Assembly: GCF_021117295.1 (NCBI RefSeq)
Contig: NZ_CP088247.1
Coordinates: forward strand, 2,185,001-2,249,000
DNA: 64,000 nt
Reading direction: 5' to 3'
Origin: Methylorubrum sp. B1-46
GTDB lineage: Bacteria; Pseudomonadota; Alphaproteobacteria; Rhizobiales; Beijerinckiaceae
Shown here: positions 1-7,852 of the stretch, piece after piece
Numbering within the stretch: the first letter of the stretch is position 1
Layout of the letters: each line of letters opens with the position of its first letter
Notes under the pieces: model-generated
Database searches by the model: none
What the model was told of the DNA's origin: nothing
What the model saw: only the letters and a program-made list of their open reading frames with translations
Made by a program: the position numbers and the translations under genes

Positions 1-15
1 CGAACCGCCGAGCGT

Positions 16-531
16 TCAGCGCATCACATACACCTGCGTGCCGACGGAGACACGCCCGAACAGGTCGGCGATGTCCTGATTGTACATGCGAATACAGCCG
101 TAGGAGGCGAAGGTGCCGATTGAGTGCGGCCGGTTGGTGCCGTGGATCGCATACTCGCCGCCGCGCAGGGTCATTGCGGCCACGCCCATCGGGTTGCTCG
201 GTGAGCCGCCGCGGATGAGGTTGGGCAGGCGCGGGTTGTCGCGCTTCACCTCGGCTGGGGGCGACCAGTCGGGCTGGTAGTACTTGCCGTCGATCTGGGT
301 CGCGCCGCTCCACTGCTTGCCCGGCTTGCCGACCGCGACGGGGTAGCGGATCGCCGTGCCGTCGCCGTTGACGAGATAGAGCCGGCGCTCGTTGGTGCGC
401 ACCACGATCGTGCCCGGCCCGATCCCGTCGGCGAACGGGACGACCTCGCGGGCCTGTGCGGCGCCCGCCGCGCACAACACCGCCACGAGCGCGCCCGCGA
501 GACGCACCCTGTACTTGCCTGTTCCGAACAT
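16..531 (-). CDS. L,D-transpeptidase (YkuD domain), exported
   Basis: A 171-residue protein with a hydrophobic signal peptide ending near AQA, followed by a YkuD/ErfK-type catalytic domain. The HGTN segment (His about 130) and the SYGCIRM segment (catalytic Cys about 146) are the family signature. Such enzymes use the catalytic Cys to make 3-3 crosslinks in peptidoglycan or attach proteins to it in the periplasm. The reading frame extends 16 codons further upstream, but the Met directly ahead of the basic and hydrophobic signal sequence (531) is the better start. The gene stands alone; no cell-wall partner is next to it. Family call is firm, physiological substrate unknown. Confidence 0.92.
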   Translation of the reverse strand: MFGTGKYRVRLAGALVAVLCAAGAAQAREVVPFADGIGPGTIVVRTNERRLYLVNGDGTAIRYPVAVGKPGKQWSGATQIDGKYYQPDWSPPAEVKRDNPRLPNLIRGGSPSNPMGVAAMTLRGGEYAIHGTNRPHSIGTFASYGCIRMYNQDIADLFGRVSVGTQVYVMR

Positions 532-713
532 CGAAGATCGCCTTTCCGAGCTGGAGCGTAACTGGCGAAGACGATCCAACGTTCCAGCTTGCCGCTTTGC
601 TTTACGCGTGGCGGAATGCGGGCCTCATGCACGATCTTTTGGCGAGAGAGCGAATCGCAGCCTCAGAACTTCCGACAAATTTTAAGTAACGAAGTCGGCG
701 TCCGGTGAGGGCC

Positions 714-1379
714 TCAGCGCTCGTGAAGGCGGACCGTCTCCGGGCGCCGCTCCTGCCAGCCGTGGCGGACGAGTTCCGGGTCAGCATGCTCCTCGACCGG
801 GTGCCCGACGCAGAGATAGGCGATTAGATCCCAGGCGTCCGGAACGTCGAGGGTCCGCGTCACGGCGCTGGGTTCGAGGATCGAGACCCAGCCGACGCCG
901 AGGCCGTGGGCGCGGGCGGCGAGCCAGAAGGCGTGGATGCAGGCCGCCACCGAGTAGCGCAGCATCTCCGGCATGGTCGCCCGGCCGAGCCCGTGGCCGG
1001 CCTCGGTCGCGGAATCGCAGAACACCGCGAGATGGACCGGCGCCTCGCGCAGGCCCGCGAGCTTCAGGCGGGCGTAGAGCGCGCCCCGCTCGTCGGCGTA
1101 GCCCGCGCGGGCGGCGGCGTTGCAGCGCTCGAAGCTCGCGGCGACCGCCGCGCGCCGCCCGGCATCGGAGACCCGCACGAAGCGCCAGGGTTGGCTGTTG
1201 CCGACGGAGGGCGCCAGCGCCGCGAGATCCAGGCAGGTCCGCAGCACGGTCTCATCGACCGGATCGGAGCGGAAGCGCCGAACGTCCCGTCGCCACGCGA
1301 AGAGATCCGCGAGGCGGGCCCGGAAGGCGGCGTCGAAGGCGGGCGGATCGACCGACGGGGGGGAAGGAGGTTCGGACAT
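714..1379 (-). CDS. bluB: 5,6-dimethylbenzimidazole synthase
   Basis: A 221-residue nitroreductase-fold protein. RRDVRRF near residue 30 and LAPSVGNSQPWRF near residue 55 match the FMN-binding start of BluB, which breaks down reduced FMN with oxygen to make 5,6-dimethylbenzimidazole, the lower ligand of vitamin B12. The GWVSIL segment about residue 165 also fits BluB rather than a general nitroreductase. No other cobalamin gene is in the window. I searched the upstream DNA for a B12 box and found none; it instead holds a candidate structured RNA ending about 95 nt upstream of the start codon. Alternative: another nitroreductase-family flavoprotein, less likely. Confidence 0.9.
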   Translation of the reverse strand: MSEPPSPPSVDPPAFDAAFRARLADLFAWRRDVRRFRSDPVDETVLRTCLDLAALAPSVGNSQPWRFVRVSDAGRRAAVAASFERCNAAARAGYADERGALYARLKLAGLREAPVHLAVFCDSATEAGHGLGRATMPEMLRYSVAACIHAFWLAARAHGLGVGWVSILEPSAVTRTLDVPDAWDLIAYLCVGHPVEEHADPELVRHGWQERRPETVRLHER

Positions 1380-1852
1380 CGCCGCCGCTTCTCGCGCCGG
1401 CGGGCGCGGATGCCAAGATGATCAACCAAGATGGTCGTCGCCGCGGCCTTGGCCGGCGTCCGGCATCGCCACGAAAAAAGGGCGGCGCTCCGAGGAGGCC
1501 GCCTGAAGTCCTTGGGTCTCGAAACCTCTGGGTGTCGGCTCGCCGAAGATCCGCGGCATTGCCCGAGGGCTGGGGAGCTCGGGTTCAGGCGCAGCCGCGG
1601 TGGACAGGCCGACGAGGTTTCAAGCCACAGTGAAAGCGTTTGCGGCGGCGATGGCAAGGCGAGATCGCGGCGAGACGGTGATGTTTGCCACCTTACCGTG
1701 CGGCGACGCACATGAGTCTTTCGTTCCGCCCCGGAATCGTATCGTGAACGACGGGGATAACCGATGGCCGGCGAAGCACCTTGCGGGCGCCGCCGACGAG
1801 TCCCATCATCTGACCCTCGCCGCAGAACGGCGGCACCGCTACGGGAGCGACG
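1380..1852. other. Divergent intergenic region between bluB and the DUF2794 gene
   Basis: About 470 bases without a believable protein gene. It contains the candidate structured RNA and terminator at 1474-1621 (minus strand). Short frames here overlap each other on both strands and show no domain. The DUF2794 gene has a possible ribosome-binding stretch (GGGAGCGACG) just before its ATG. Confidence 0.6.
1474..1621 (-). ncRNA. Candidate structured small RNA with intrinsic terminator
   Basis: Read on the minus strand, nested perfect inverted repeats make a rod: 1614-1621 with 1521-1528 (8 bp), 1608-1613 with 1534-1539 (6 bp), then across an internal bubble 1594-1600 with 1551-1557 (7 bp) and 1578-1583 with 1562-1567 (6 bp). 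It is followed at once by a GC hairpin (1481-1486 with 1498-1503, extended inside) and a run of six T at 1479-1474: a textbook terminator. No minus-strand gene lies upstream for this terminator to serve. A weak -35/-10 pair (TTGCCA, 17 nt, TTCACT) would start transcription near 1621. A closing stem, central bubble and apical hairpin recall 6S RNA, but I cannot assign a family; a bluB leader attenuator is the other option. Confidence 0.5.
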
Positions 1853-2224
1853 ATGAGTGAGGGACAGAGCGTCGATCACCGCTCGAACGACCGAGACAGT
1901 CAGGTCATCCCGTTTCCGTCCTCGACGAGCCCGCAAGTCGCCTTCCAGCGCGACGAATTGCGAACCATCTTCAATCTCTACGGACGGCGCGTCGCCGAGG
2001 GCGAGTGGCGCGACTACGCTCTCGACTTCCGCCGCGACAAGGCGGTGTTCTCGATCTACCGCCGCACCTCCGAGATGCCGCTCTACCGGATCGAGAAGGA
2101 TCCCAAGCTCGCGCGCCGCCAGGGCGCCTACGCGGTGATTGCGGCGAGCGGGCTCGTGATGAAGCGCGGCAACGATCTCGCCCGCGTCATCGGCGTGCTG
2201 GAGGGGCCCTTGCGGGCGGTGTGA
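1853..2224 (+). CDS. DUF2794 family protein
   Basis: A 123-residue cytosolic protein. The block from FNLYGRRVAEGEWRDYA (about residue 43) to the RIEKDPKL region matches DUF2794, a small family confined largely to alphaproteobacteria with no known function. The N-terminal 30 residues are polar and probably disordered. It is transcribed away from bluB and converges on the siderophore receptor, so it looks monocistronic. Start at the ATG of MSEGQS is supported by the purine-rich stretch ahead. Function unknown; only the family is assigned. Confidence 0.85.
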   Translation: MSEGQSVDHRSNDRDSQVIPFPSSTSPQVAFQRDELRTIFNLYGRRVAEGEWRDYALDFRRDKAVFSIYRRTSEMPLYRIEKDPKLARRQGAYAVIAASGLVMKRGNDLARVIGVLEGPLRAV

Positions 2225-2263
2225 TCCCGCCTCCGGGCGTGCCCGGAAGCGGGGGCGTCTGGC

Positions 2264-4438
2264 CTACCAGCGGACGACGATCTGGGCCCGGACCGTGCGG
2301 GGCGCGCCGGGCAGGATGTTGTTGTTGTTATGCGCCGAGATGATGTAATTGCGGTCGAACAGGTTCTCGATATTCACCTGCGCGCGTACATTCTCGTTGA
2401 TCCGGTAGAACAGTCCGAGGTCGAAGCGCGAATAGCTCGGAAGCCGCACGGTCTGATCCGAGGTCGCGAAGGTGTGGGATTGGTTGATGAACCCCACGCC
2501 GACCGAGAAGCGCTGGTCAATGTCGAACTTGTTCCACAGCGTGAAGGCGTTCAGCGGAACGAGGCCGACGAAGTTGCCGGCGACGATCGTGGGGGAGAGA
2601 TTGCTGGTGATGCGCGCGTCGGTGAAGGCGTAGCCGCCCGCGACCGACCACCAATCGGTGATGGCGCCGTTGACGCCGATCTCCGCGCCCTGCGTGTTGG
2701 TCTGGCCCGAGGTGAGGAAGAAGCCGGGGCGGTTCGGATCGGCGATGCGCTGGTTGGAGCGGTCGAGGTTGAACAGCGCGCCGGTGAGTTGAAGCACGGG
2801 GGACACGTCGTACTTCACGCCGACTTCCGTGTTCTCGAACTTCTCCGGCTCGGCGATGACGAGACCCGGCGATAAGGCGCTGAACTGATCGCCGGAGGAG
2901 GGCAGGTAGGAGACGCTGTAGCTCGTGTAGAAGGCGAGGTTCGGCAGCGGCTTCACCACGACGCCGGCGCGGGGCGAGATCAGATTGTCGACACGGGCAT
3001 TGGTGACGTTGGTGCGCCGGTCGGTCGCGGCGAAGTCGAAATGGTCGAAACGCAGGCCGCCGATGAGCTGGACGTGCTCGTTGAGTTCGATCTGATCCTG
3101 CACATAGGCCGCAGCGAGGCCGAGATCGTACCGGCTGTTGGCGCCGCTGGCGATGTTGCGGAAGGTGATGCCGACGCGTGATACCGGCGAGAGCGGGTTC
3201 ACCACGAGGTTCTGGGTGCCCGTGGTCGCGAAGAACCCGTCCTGGCGCAGGCTCAAGCCTTCCTGATAGCCGAGCTCGAAGCCGCCGAGCAAGGTATGCT
3301 TCACGGGTCCCGTGAGGAACTGGTAGGTGAAGTCGGTCTGGTTGAAGTAATTCGTCCGGTCCGTCTGGCTGTTATAGGCCGAGATGTTGACCGCCGTGCC
3401 GGCCGCGTTCACCGCCCCGCCGGGGAAGACGTTCTGGTAGAACTTCTCGTAGTCGGCGATGCGTGACTGGCTGCGCATCACGACGCCGTTCTCGAAGACG
3501 TGGTCGAGCAGCGCCGTAGCGATGTGGGCGTTGACGTAGGTCGGCGACAGGAATGGGTTGCCGAAATAGGTCGCCCGGTTCTCGCGATACCGGTAGGGCC
3601 GGCCGAACTGCGAGGGGATGCCGCGATCGGTGGTGCGGTCGTCGTGGAAATACTCGTAGGACAGCTTCAGCGTCGTCTGTGGCCCGAGCAGGAAGGTCAT
3701 CGTCGGGTTCACGCCGTAACGGCGGATGTCGACGAAGTCGCGATAGGTCGCCGTGTCCTCGGACACGCCGTTCATCCGGAAGAACACGCTGTCCGAGACG
3801 CGGTCGCCGACATCGAGCGCGACGCGCTTGTTGGCGAACTGGCCGCCCTGGGCGACGATCTCGCGAACCGGCACGCCGTCGGCTTCCTTGAGCACCCGGT
3901 TGATGACGCCGCCACCGCCGCCGCGCCCGAAAGTCATCGCGTTGGGGCCCTTCAGCACCTCGATGCGCTGGATGTTGTAGAGGTCGCGGTAATACTGCAC
4001 GTCGTCGCGGATGCCGTTGACGAAGAAGTCGGCATTGGAGCGCTGCCCACGGATGATCAGTTCATCCCGGTTGCCTTCACCCTGGGCCTGGATCACGCCC
4101 GGCACGTAGCGCGTCGCCTCGCCGATGGATTGGAAGCCCTGGTCGAGGATTTGCTCCCGCGTGACGACCGAGACGGATTGCGGCGTGTCGATGAGAGGCG
4201 TCGGCGTCTTGGTGGCGGTGCGCGTCGCCTTGCCGAGATATCCGACCGTGACGCCGCCCTGCGGCTCAAGGCGCAGGGCACCGCGAGCAAGACCCTCGAC
4301 GGCCAATTCATCCAGCGCCACCGCGGCTGGCGTCTCTAGCACCGGCACGACCGGCTGTGCCTGTGCGGACGCCGCAAACACAGCGGCGGTCCCAGTCAAA
4401 AGTACACCGGCGACTTCATTCGTTCCGCGACGTCTCAC
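2264..4438 (-). CDS. TonB-dependent siderophore receptor
   Basis: A 724-residue outer-membrane receptor with a signal peptide (cleavage near AQA, about residue 28), a plug domain (TPQSVSVVTREQILDQG, about residues 83-99; EVLKGPNAMTFGRGGGGGVIN near 160) and a 22-strand type barrel ending in an aromatic residue (W), as barrel insertion requires. It would import ferric siderophores using TonB energy. There is no N-terminal signalling (STN) domain and no sigma/anti-sigma pair beside it, so it is not a FecA-type transducer. The closest pattern is Fiu/FhuE-like hydroxamate or catecholate receptors; substrate cannot be told. The start is GTG, with a GGGGGCGAG ribosome-binding stretch ahead. Iron control is suggested by palindromes upstream. 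Confidence 0.93.
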   Translation of the reverse strand: MRRRGTNEVAGVLLTGTAAVFAASAQAQPVVPVLETPAAVALDELAVEGLARGALRLEPQGGVTVGYLGKATRTATKTPTPLIDTPQSVSVVTREQILDQGFQSIGEATRYVPGVIQAQGEGNRDELIIRGQRSNADFFVNGIRDDVQYYRDLYNIQRIEVLKGPNAMTFGRGGGGGVINRVLKEADGVPVREIVAQGGQFANKRVALDVGDRVSDSVFFRMNGVSEDTATYRDFVDIRRYGVNPTMTFLLGPQTTLKLSYEYFHDDRTTDRGIPSQFGRPYRYRENRATYFGNPFLSPTYVNAHIATALLDHVFENGVVMRSQSRIADYEKFYQNVFPGGAVNAAGTAVNISAYNSQTDRTNYFNQTDFTYQFLTGPVKHTLLGGFELGYQEGLSLRQDGFFATTGTQNLVVNPLSPVSRVGITFRNIASGANSRYDLGLAAAYVQDQIELNEHVQLIGGLRFDHFDFAATDRRTNVTNARVDNLISPRAGVVVKPLPNLAFYTSYSVSYLPSSGDQFSALSPGLVIAEPEKFENTEVGVKYDVSPVLQLTGALFNLDRSNQRIADPNRPGFFLTSGQTNTQGAEIGVNGAITDWWSVAGGYAFTDARITSNLSPTIVAGNFVGLVPLNAFTLWNKFDIDQRFSVGVGFINQSHTFATSDQTVRLPSYSRFDLGLFYRINENVRAQVNIENLFDRNYIISAHNNNNILPGAPRTVRAQIVVRW

Positions 4439-4459
4439 GTTCTCGCCCCCGTCTTCTTG

Positions 4460-4472
4460 TCAATATTTGACG
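4460..4472. promoter_or_regulatory. Palindrome next to receptor start (possible operator)
   Basis: GTCAATATTTGAC is a perfect 5+3+5 inverted repeat lying 22 nt upstream of the receptor GTG, immediately followed by a second 10-nt palindrome (ACGACGTCGT, 4471-4480). Such a position would block or overlap transcription initiation. No known regulator consensus was matched. Confidence 0.3.
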
Positions 4473-4549
4473 ACGTCGTTCCGCCGCTGGGCGGTCATGA
4501 CGACATCGTCTGACGGGGATCAAGCGGGTAGCGGGCTTTAACAAACGAC

Positions 4550-4564
4550 AGAATCGAAGATTCT
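4550..4564. promoter_or_regulatory. Perfect palindrome in siderophore-receptor promoter (candidate iron-regulator site)
   Basis: AGAATCGAAGATTCT is a perfect 6+3+6 inverted repeat in the AT-rich segment 112 nt upstream of the receptor gene. The AGAA...TTCT ends resemble the Irr-type iron control element of Rhizobiales, but the spacing differs, so the regulator is only guessed. Confidence 0.35.
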
Positions 4565-4787
4565 TATTGGAACAATTATAATATGATATCTAAATCTATG
4601 TATTTTAAGATGATTTTCTTAGTCTGGAAGAGATAAAACGTAGACAATTAGACAGCAATGTTGCGGAATAGCAACGGCCTATTTGGGAAGAATTATAATC
4701 TGCCCGACCTTGGGCGTCAAAGTCAGATTTCGGCCGCGAAAATCGCGGGGCCACCCGCGACTCACGGCCGGTGGCGGCCTGAAGAGA

Positions 4788-4813
4788 CTCCGGTGCCGAA
4801 GAGGCATCCGGAG
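4788..4813 (-). terminator. Hairpin downstream of eda
   Basis: CTCCGG at 4788-4793 pairs with CCGGAG at 4808-4813, with a further inner GCC/GGC. It lies 45 nt past the eda stop codon. The following bases on the minus strand are only moderately T-rich, so it is a weak intrinsic terminator or a 3' end stabiliser. Confidence 0.35.
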
Positions 4814-4857
4814 ATCCCTGAGTTTGCAAGACGAAGGGCAGTCTTCGGGTGAAAACC

Positions 4858-5478
4858 TTATCGGTTCGGGCGCAGCTTCGCGGCCGCCTCGGCGAGCCGC
4901 CGGATCGCGGCCGGGTTGGGCTTGCCCGCAGGCACCACCCAGCTTCCGCCGACGCAGAGTACGGCCGGGTGGGCGAGCCACTCGCCCGCACTCGCCTCGG
5001 TGATGCCGCCGGTGGGGCAGAACCGCACCTGACCGAAGGGGGCGGCCAGGGCCTTCAGCGCCTTCAGCCCGCCGGCCGCTTCCGCTGGGAAGAACTTGAA
5101 GCGGTCGATCCCGTGGTCGAGGCCGCGCATGATGTCGGCGGAGGTCGCGACCCCCGGCAGGTAGGGCAGGCCGGAGGCGATCGCCGCCTCGGTCAACGGC
5201 GCGGTCAGGCCGGGGCTGACGATGAACTTGGCGCCGGCGCCGATGGCGGCATCGAGATCGCGCGCGTTCAGCACCGTGCCGGCGCCGACCACCGCGCCCT
5301 CGACGCTCGACATCGCCCGGATCACGTCGAGCGCCGCGGGGGTGCGTAGCGTGACTTCGAGGGCGGTGAGCCCGCCGCCGACCAGTGCCTCGGCGATCGG
5401 CACCGCGTCGGCGGCATCTTCCACCACCAAGACGGGGATGACGGGAACGGAGCGCATCAGCGCGTCGATGGTGCTCAT
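4858..5478 (-). CDS. eda: 2-dehydro-3-deoxy-phosphogluconate (KDPG) aldolase
   Basis: A 206-residue class I aldolase splitting KDPG into pyruvate and glyceraldehyde-3-phosphate, the last step of the Entner-Doudoroff pathway. LEVTLRTP (about residues 41-48) holds the catalytic Glu and phosphate-binding Arg, and the FKFFPAEAAGG segment (about 128-138) holds the Schiff-base Lys. The frame runs 26 codons further upstream through a REP-like repeat, but the ATG at 5478 has a good GGAG site eight bases before it. It lies downstream of edd on the same strand, separated by a repeat element, and probably belongs to the same transcript. Confidence 0.95.
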   Translation of the reverse strand: MSTIDALMRSVPVIPVLVVEDAADAVPIAEALVGGGLTALEVTLRTPAALDVIRAMSSVEGAVVGAGTVLNARDLDAAIGAGAKFIVSPGLTAPLTEAAIASGLPYLPGVATSADIMRGLDHGIDRFKFFPAEAAGGLKALKALAAPFGQVRFCPTGGITEASAGEWLAHPAVLCVGGSWVVPAGKPNPAAIRRLAEAAAKLRPNR

Positions 5479-5530
5479 GATGGTCTCCACTCTTCGTGCG
5501 GCCGGTTCGAACGCTTCAGATGGATTCTCT

Positions 5531-5622
5531 GTCATGGCGAGGCGAAGCCGAAGCAATCCAGAGCGCGACCTTTCCGAAGATATCGCGTCCGCCGGATTGC
5601 TTCGCTCACGCTCGCAATGACG
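5531..5622. repeat. REP-like palindromic element between edd and eda
   Basis: Two imperfectly complementary arms, each built on GTCATnGCGAnGCGAAGC followed by CGGATTGCTTCG-like bases, flank a short unrelated centre. Transcribed, it would form a long hairpin in the edd-eda message. The same design recurs at 16228-16316 and, shortened, at 32366-32415. Elements of this sort are common between genes in Rhizobiales. Confidence 0.7.
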
Positions 5623-5631
5623 GCGCGGATG

Positions 5632-7461
5632 TCACAACCCCGCCGCCGCCAGCATCGCCGAGCCGCCTCGTTCGGCGTCGTCGGCGCCCTGGCGCATGAA
5701 GGCGAAGAGCTCGCGGCCGGTGCCAAGGCCGTCCGGCGGCTGCACCGCGTCCTCGCGGCCCTCCCACTCGGCCGGATCGACCAGCACCTCCAGCACACCC
5801 TGCTCGGCCGAGAGGCGGATGATGTCGCCGTCGCGGATGCGGCCGATCGGGCCGCCGCCGACGGCCTCGGGGCTGAGATGGATCGCCGCCGGCACCTTGC
5901 CCGACGCCCCCGACATCCGCCCGTCGGTGACGAGCGCCACCTTGTGGCCGCGGTCCTGCAGCACGCCGAGCGGCGGGGTGAGCTTGTGCAGTTCCGGCAT
6001 CCCGTTGGCGCGCGGCCCCTGGAAACGCACCACCACTACGACGTCCCGCTCCAGCTCGCCCGCCTTGAAGGCGGCGATGACGTCGTCCTGATCCGAGAAG
6101 ACGCGGGCCGGGGCTTCGATGGTGCGGCGCTCGGGGTCCACCGCGCTGGTCTTGAAGGTGGCCCGTCCCAGATTGCCCTTCACCAGCCGCATCCCGCCAT
6201 CCGGCTGGAAGGGGTTTGCGGGCGGGCGCAGCATCGTGTCGTCCAGCGGCTCGGCCGGCGCCTCTTCGAAGGTCAGCTCGTCCCCGTCACCCAAGAACTT
6301 CGGGTCGCGGGCGTGGTCGCGCAGGCGCGTGCCCGCCACCGTGAGGATGTCGTCGTGCAGAAGGCCGGCATCGATCAGCGCGGCGATGACGTAGGACATG
6401 CCGCCGGCGGCGTGGAAGTGGTTCACGTCGCCCGCGCCGTTCGGGTAGACCCGGGCGATCAGCGGCACCACACCGGAGAGCCGGTCGAAATCTTCCCAGT
6501 CGACGACGATGCCGGCGGCGCGCGCCATGGCTGGCAGGTGGATCGCGTGGTTGGTTGAGCCGCCGGTGGCGAGAAGCCCCACGATGGCGTTGACGATCGC
6601 ACGCTCGTCGATGCAGCGCCCGAGCGGCCGGTAATCGTTGCCGTTCCAACCGATCTCGGTGAGGCGGTGGATCGCGGAGCGCGTCACCGCCTGCCGCAGC
6701 CGCGTGCCCGGATTGATGAAGGAGGCGCCGGGCATGTGCAGGCCCATCACGTCCATCATCATCTGGTTGGAGTTCGCCGTACCGTAGAAGGTGCAGGTGC
6801 CAGCCCCGTGATAGGAGGCGGACTCGCTCTCCAGCAATTCCTTCCGCCCGACCTTGCCCTCGGCGTAGAGTTGGCGGATGCGCTGCTTCTCCTTGTTGGC
6901 GAGTCCCGAGGGCATCGGACCGGCCGGAATCAGGATCATTGGCAGGTGGCCGAAGCGCAGCGCCCCGATGATGAGGCCCGGCACGATCTTGTCGCAGATG
7001 CCGAGCAGCGCCGCGCCCTCGAACATGCCGTGGCTGAGCGCCACCGCCGTCGAGAGGGCAATGGTGTCGCGGGAGAACAGCGACAGCTCCATGCCGCGCT
7101 GCCCTTGCGTGACCCCGTCGCACATGGCCGGCGTGCCGCCGGCGACCTGCGCCGTGGCGCCCACTTCGCGGGCGAAAATCTTGATCTGCTCCGGGTAGCG
7201 CCCGTAGGGCTGATGCGCCGAGAGCATGTCGTTGTAGGCGGTGACGATGCCGATGTTCATCGCGCGCCCGGCGATGATCGCCGGCTTGTCCTCACCGGAG
7301 GCCGCGAAGCCGTGGGCGAGGTTGCCGCAGGCGAGCTTCGGGCGGTGCACGCCCGCCTCCCTCTCGCGCTCGATCAGATCGAGATAGGCCCGGCGGCTGT
7401 CGCGGGAGCGCGCGATGACGCGCTCGGTGACCGCGGCGACTTCGGGGTGAAGCTCCGGCAT
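5632..7461 (-). CDS. edd: Phosphogluconate dehydratase
   Basis: A 609-residue member of the IlvD/Edd family, the usual length. It dehydrates 6-phosphogluconate to KDPG in the Entner-Doudoroff pathway. Three conserved Cys segments expected for the 4Fe-4S cluster are present: [21 protein letters not shown] and [15 protein letters not shown]; the last, with [11 protein letters not shown], separates Edd from IlvD. The in-frame region upstream of the ATG at 7461 lacks family sequence and starts only with TTG. It sits upstream of eda in the same orientation with only the REP element between. A LacI-type palindrome about 100 nt upstream suggests sugar-responsive control. Confidence 0.95.
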   Translation of the reverse strand: MPELHPEVAAVTERVIARSRDSRRAYLDLIEREREAGVHRPKLACGNLAHGFAASGEDKPAIIAGRAMNIGIVTAYNDMLSAHQPYGRYPEQIKIFAREVGATAQVAGGTPAMCDGVTQGQRGMELSLFSRDTIALSTAVALSHGMFEGAALLGICDKIVPGLIIGALRFGHLPMILIPAGPMPSGLANKEKQRIRQLYAEGKVGRKELLESESASYHGAGTCTFYGTANSNQMMMDVMGLHMPGASFINPGTRLRQAVTRSAIHRLTEIGWNGNDYRPLGRCIDERAIVNAIVGLLATGGSTNHAIHLPAMARAAGIVVDWEDFDRLSGVVPLIARVYPNGAGDVNHFHAAGGMSYVIAALIDAGLLHDDILTVAGTRLRDHARDPKFLGDGDELTFEEAPAEPLDDTMLRPPANPFQPDGGMRLVKGNLGRATFKTSAVDPERRTIEAPARVFSDQDDVIAAFKAGELERDVVVVVRFQGPRANGMPELHKLTPPLGVLQDRGHKVALVTDGRMSGASGKVPAAIHLSPEAVGGGPIGRIRDGDIIRLSAEQGVLEVLVDPAEWEGREDAVQPPDGLGTGRELFAFMRQGADDAERGGSAMLAAAGL

Positions 7462-7852
7462 GGCTCGTTCGCCTCGTTCGGATATCGACGGCACGGACAG
7501 GCCCACACAATCGGGGCCCGCGCTCCCCTTAACATGGAGAGGCTCCAAACCGCATCACGCTTGTGAGAACGTTTTCATGCTTCGCAATGAGCGGCTGTGG
7601 GCCGGAGATCCGGCTGTCCGTCGCAGCGCGACGGCGTTCGGTTCGGGTCGGCCCTCCTCCAACGCTGGTCTGTGTCGCGGAAAGGCTGAGCGTGTGGTTG
7701 GAGCGGCCCATCGGTGGAATCCGAACTCAGATCAGGCCTTTACGTGGAGCGCCGACGCCACCGTGTGGTCAGGCAGACCGGCACGATCGCGTTCGGCTTC
7801 CATGAGGCGTCGGGCGCGCGACACGTCGCGCAGAGCGCGTGGTCAGATCCCG
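7462..7852. other. Intergenic region upstream of edd
   Basis: About 390 bases between the edd start and the hslO stop. Contains a LacI-family-like operator at 7564-7577. I saw no tRNA, no believable gene and no clear terminator for hslO in the remainder. Confidence 0.5.
7564..7577. promoter_or_regulatory. LacI-family type operator upstream of edd
   Basis: TGAGAACGTTTTCA is a 14-nt palindrome with one mismatched pair, centred on the CG step typical of LacI/GalR-family operators; it agrees with the cre-like pattern TGWNANCGNTNWCA at every position. It lies about 103 nt upstream of the edd start codon. A local repressor of glucose or gluconate use is the natural guess; no such gene is in the window. 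Confidence 0.4.

Larger units (their letters stand above)
4439..4857. other. Intergenic region with AT-rich promoter segment
   Basis: About 420 bases between the receptor start and the eda stop. The stretch 4540-4670 is markedly AT-rich against the GC-rich background and likely holds the receptor promoter. It includes two palindromes (listed separately). A GC hairpin at 4788-4813 lies just downstream of eda. Short frames here are not credible genes. Confidence 0.55.

Noticed and set aside
1380..1852. Cobalamin riboswitch upstream of bluB
   Set aside because: No B12-box-like sequence or conserved GCAACTG/GCCACTG wording on the minus strand; the structured region present has a different layout.
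4605..4991. 128-codon minus-strand frame between eda and the receptor
   Set aside because: Overlaps the end of eda in another frame and runs through AT-rich promoter DNA; no domain or credible start.
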